Below, piece after piece: positions 5,091-5,561 of a stretch of 5,561 bases of DNA. The position numbers and the translations under genes were made by a program. The DNA lies in contig JAQTLI010000224.1 of assembly GCA_028714995.1 (NCBI GenBank), positions 1 through 5,561 on the forward strand, in the 5' to 3' direction. The notes under the pieces are model-generated. The model saw only the letters and a program-made list of their open reading frames with translations, had not been told where the DNA came from and ran no database searches. How positions within the stretch are numbered: the stretch's first letter is position 1; each line of letters begins with the position of its first letter. The stretch is from Methylobacter sp. GTDB taxonomy: Bacteria > Pseudomonadota > Gammaproteobacteria > Methylococcales > Methylomonadaceae.

Positions 5091-5338
5091 TCCGGTTCTC
5101 CAGCGAGCTTGGCTCGGGCTGCTTCAAGAGCAGCCTGTACGACCGCTCTTTTTTTGCTTGTTATAGGATTGGCGTTTTTAGCACTATTTTTCCTGGATGC
5201 CTCGAACAAGGATTATTTCGGCACTTATCGGGCATGAGCCGTTTTTTTTTTACGGGTACGCGAGCGTTTCTTCCTAGCGTGTTTTGTTACAATCTTGACC
5301 TCAGTGGTGCCTTCTTTTTTCATATCAAGCTTCTTGGC
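5087..5338 (-). pseudogene. Lys/Arg/Ala-rich small protein, broken and 5'-truncated
   Basis: One minus-strand frame runs from the IS6 boundary to a TGA at 5087-5089 that overlaps the ATG of the phospholipase-D gene. From 5338 it reads AKKLDMKKEGTTEVKIVTKH, then a basic run RKKRSRTRKKKTAHAR and a TAA at 5225-5227. It continues VPK and a second TAA at 5213-5215. The same frame then resumes as SLFEASRKNSAKNANP and ends KRAVVQAALEAARAKLAGEPE (5087-5212). Shared frame and composition on both sides of the stops suggest one gene for a basic, histone-H1-like or nucleic-acid-binding protein. Alternatives are a 32-residue protein from the ATG at 5321-5323 plus a separate 40-residue ORF from TTG 5207-5209. 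The IS6 insertion removes whatever lay upstream, including its promoter. I do not recognise the family. Confidence 0.5.
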
Positions 5339-5561
5339 GGTTCTGTCGCAAAGTTTGTCAGTTTGAGCGATAATTGACAATTTTTTTGTAAAAAATCCAA
5401 TGATTAGTTTTAAAGGCGTCCATTTTCCAAAAGATGTAATTCTATTCGCAGTTTTCTTTTATGTCCGCTATGCCGTTTCCTATTGAGATTTAGAGGAAAT
5501 CATGAAAGAAAGAGGCGTTAAGATTGATCACGCTAAACTCAATCGTTGGGTCATTCGCTAT
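5339..5561 (+). mobile_element. IS6-family insertion sequence, left end, continues past the window
   Basis: The left terminus begins at 5339 with GGTTCTGTCGCAAAG, like the IS6-family end (IS26: GGCACTGTTGCAAA). The transposase ATG follows 61 bases in, the normal spacing. The right end and the 8-bp target duplication (its left copy would be TTCTTGGC, 5331-5338) lie outside. Read outward, the terminus contains TTGCGA (5346-5351), the place of the outward -35 box known from IS26, but no good -10 lies in the flank. Confidence 0.85.
5400..5561 (+). pseudogene. IS6-family transposase, N-terminal part with an internal stop
   Basis: From ATG 5400 the frame reads MISFKGVHFPKDVILFAVFF, then YVRYAVSY, a TGA at 5484-5486, and DLEEIMKERGVKIDHAKLN followed by RWVIRY at the window edge. 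IS6-family transposases have S-Y-R-D-L-E-E at this place, so the TGA replaces an Arg codon, by CGA to TGA. The visible part is the N-terminal zinc/helix-turn-helix region. The DDE catalytic core lies beyond the window. An ATG at 5502 with GAGG upstream could start a shortened protein lacking the first 34 codons, but probably not an active one. No slippery or recoding signal is visible around the TGA. Confidence 0.85.

Noticed and set aside
1..5561. CRISPR array or defence system
   Set aside because: No regularly spaced repeats occur. The only repeats are IS ends, short direct repeats and one palindrome. Phospholipase-D-fold proteins occur in some defence systems, but this one has a lipoprotein leader and the ClsC-type layout.

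Overview
The window looks like accessory, decaying DNA from a proteobacterial chromosome. A beta- or gammaproteobacterium is most likely. A Nitrosomonas-like ammonia oxidiser would fit the PII-like, ClsC-like and IS proteins, but the taxon is an inference from protein style only. The left part (about 1-3100) is visibly AT-richer than the phospholipase-D gene at 3495-5090, which suggests different origins for the two halves.

Left part (1-1220): a possible gene tail, a strong terminator hairpin, a small minus-strand ORF (281-526) and a GTG-started PII-like gene (562-884). The PII-like gene is broken by a single-base frameshift near its 3' end and is followed by a good Rho-independent terminator (947-988). 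Position 885-1218 holds no convincing gene.

Middle (1219-3145): an unrecognised 118-residue helical protein on the minus strand, then the 3' half of a tRNA-Lys(UUU) gene (about 1650-1699). The D-arm and 5' acceptor strand are missing, as expected for an attachment-site scar of an integrated element. Just inside lies a promoter-like site and a small ORF with a strong ribosome binding site (1819-1989). A second, coupled start follows, but an IS5-family (IS903-type) element of 1079 bp with 19-bp perfect inverted repeats (2001-3079) cuts it off after four codons. The transposase of that element is itself frameshifted at a run of six A. A REP-like palindrome follows.

Right part (3146-5561): about 350 bp of AT-rich non-coding DNA containing a near-copy of a 24-bp segment of the 281-526 ORF. 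Then comes the one clearly intact large gene, a minus-strand ClsC/YmdC-like phospholipase-D-family lipoprotein (3495-5090). Its ATG overlaps the stop of a Lys/Arg/Ala-rich reading frame (5087-5338) that carries two in-frame stops and is cut at its 5' side by an IS6-family element starting at 5339. The IS6 transposase runs off the window and carries a TGA where family members have Arg.

Taken together, at least four genes are damaged (PII-like, both transposases, Lys-rich ORF) and one more is truncated by an IS. The picture is an island edge eroding by insertions and point mutations. I see no evidence for a new defence, CRISPR or biosynthetic system. The items most worth checking are the tRNA-Lys scar with its unknown cargo, the duplicated KKLKAVLQLI segment and the PII-like gene.
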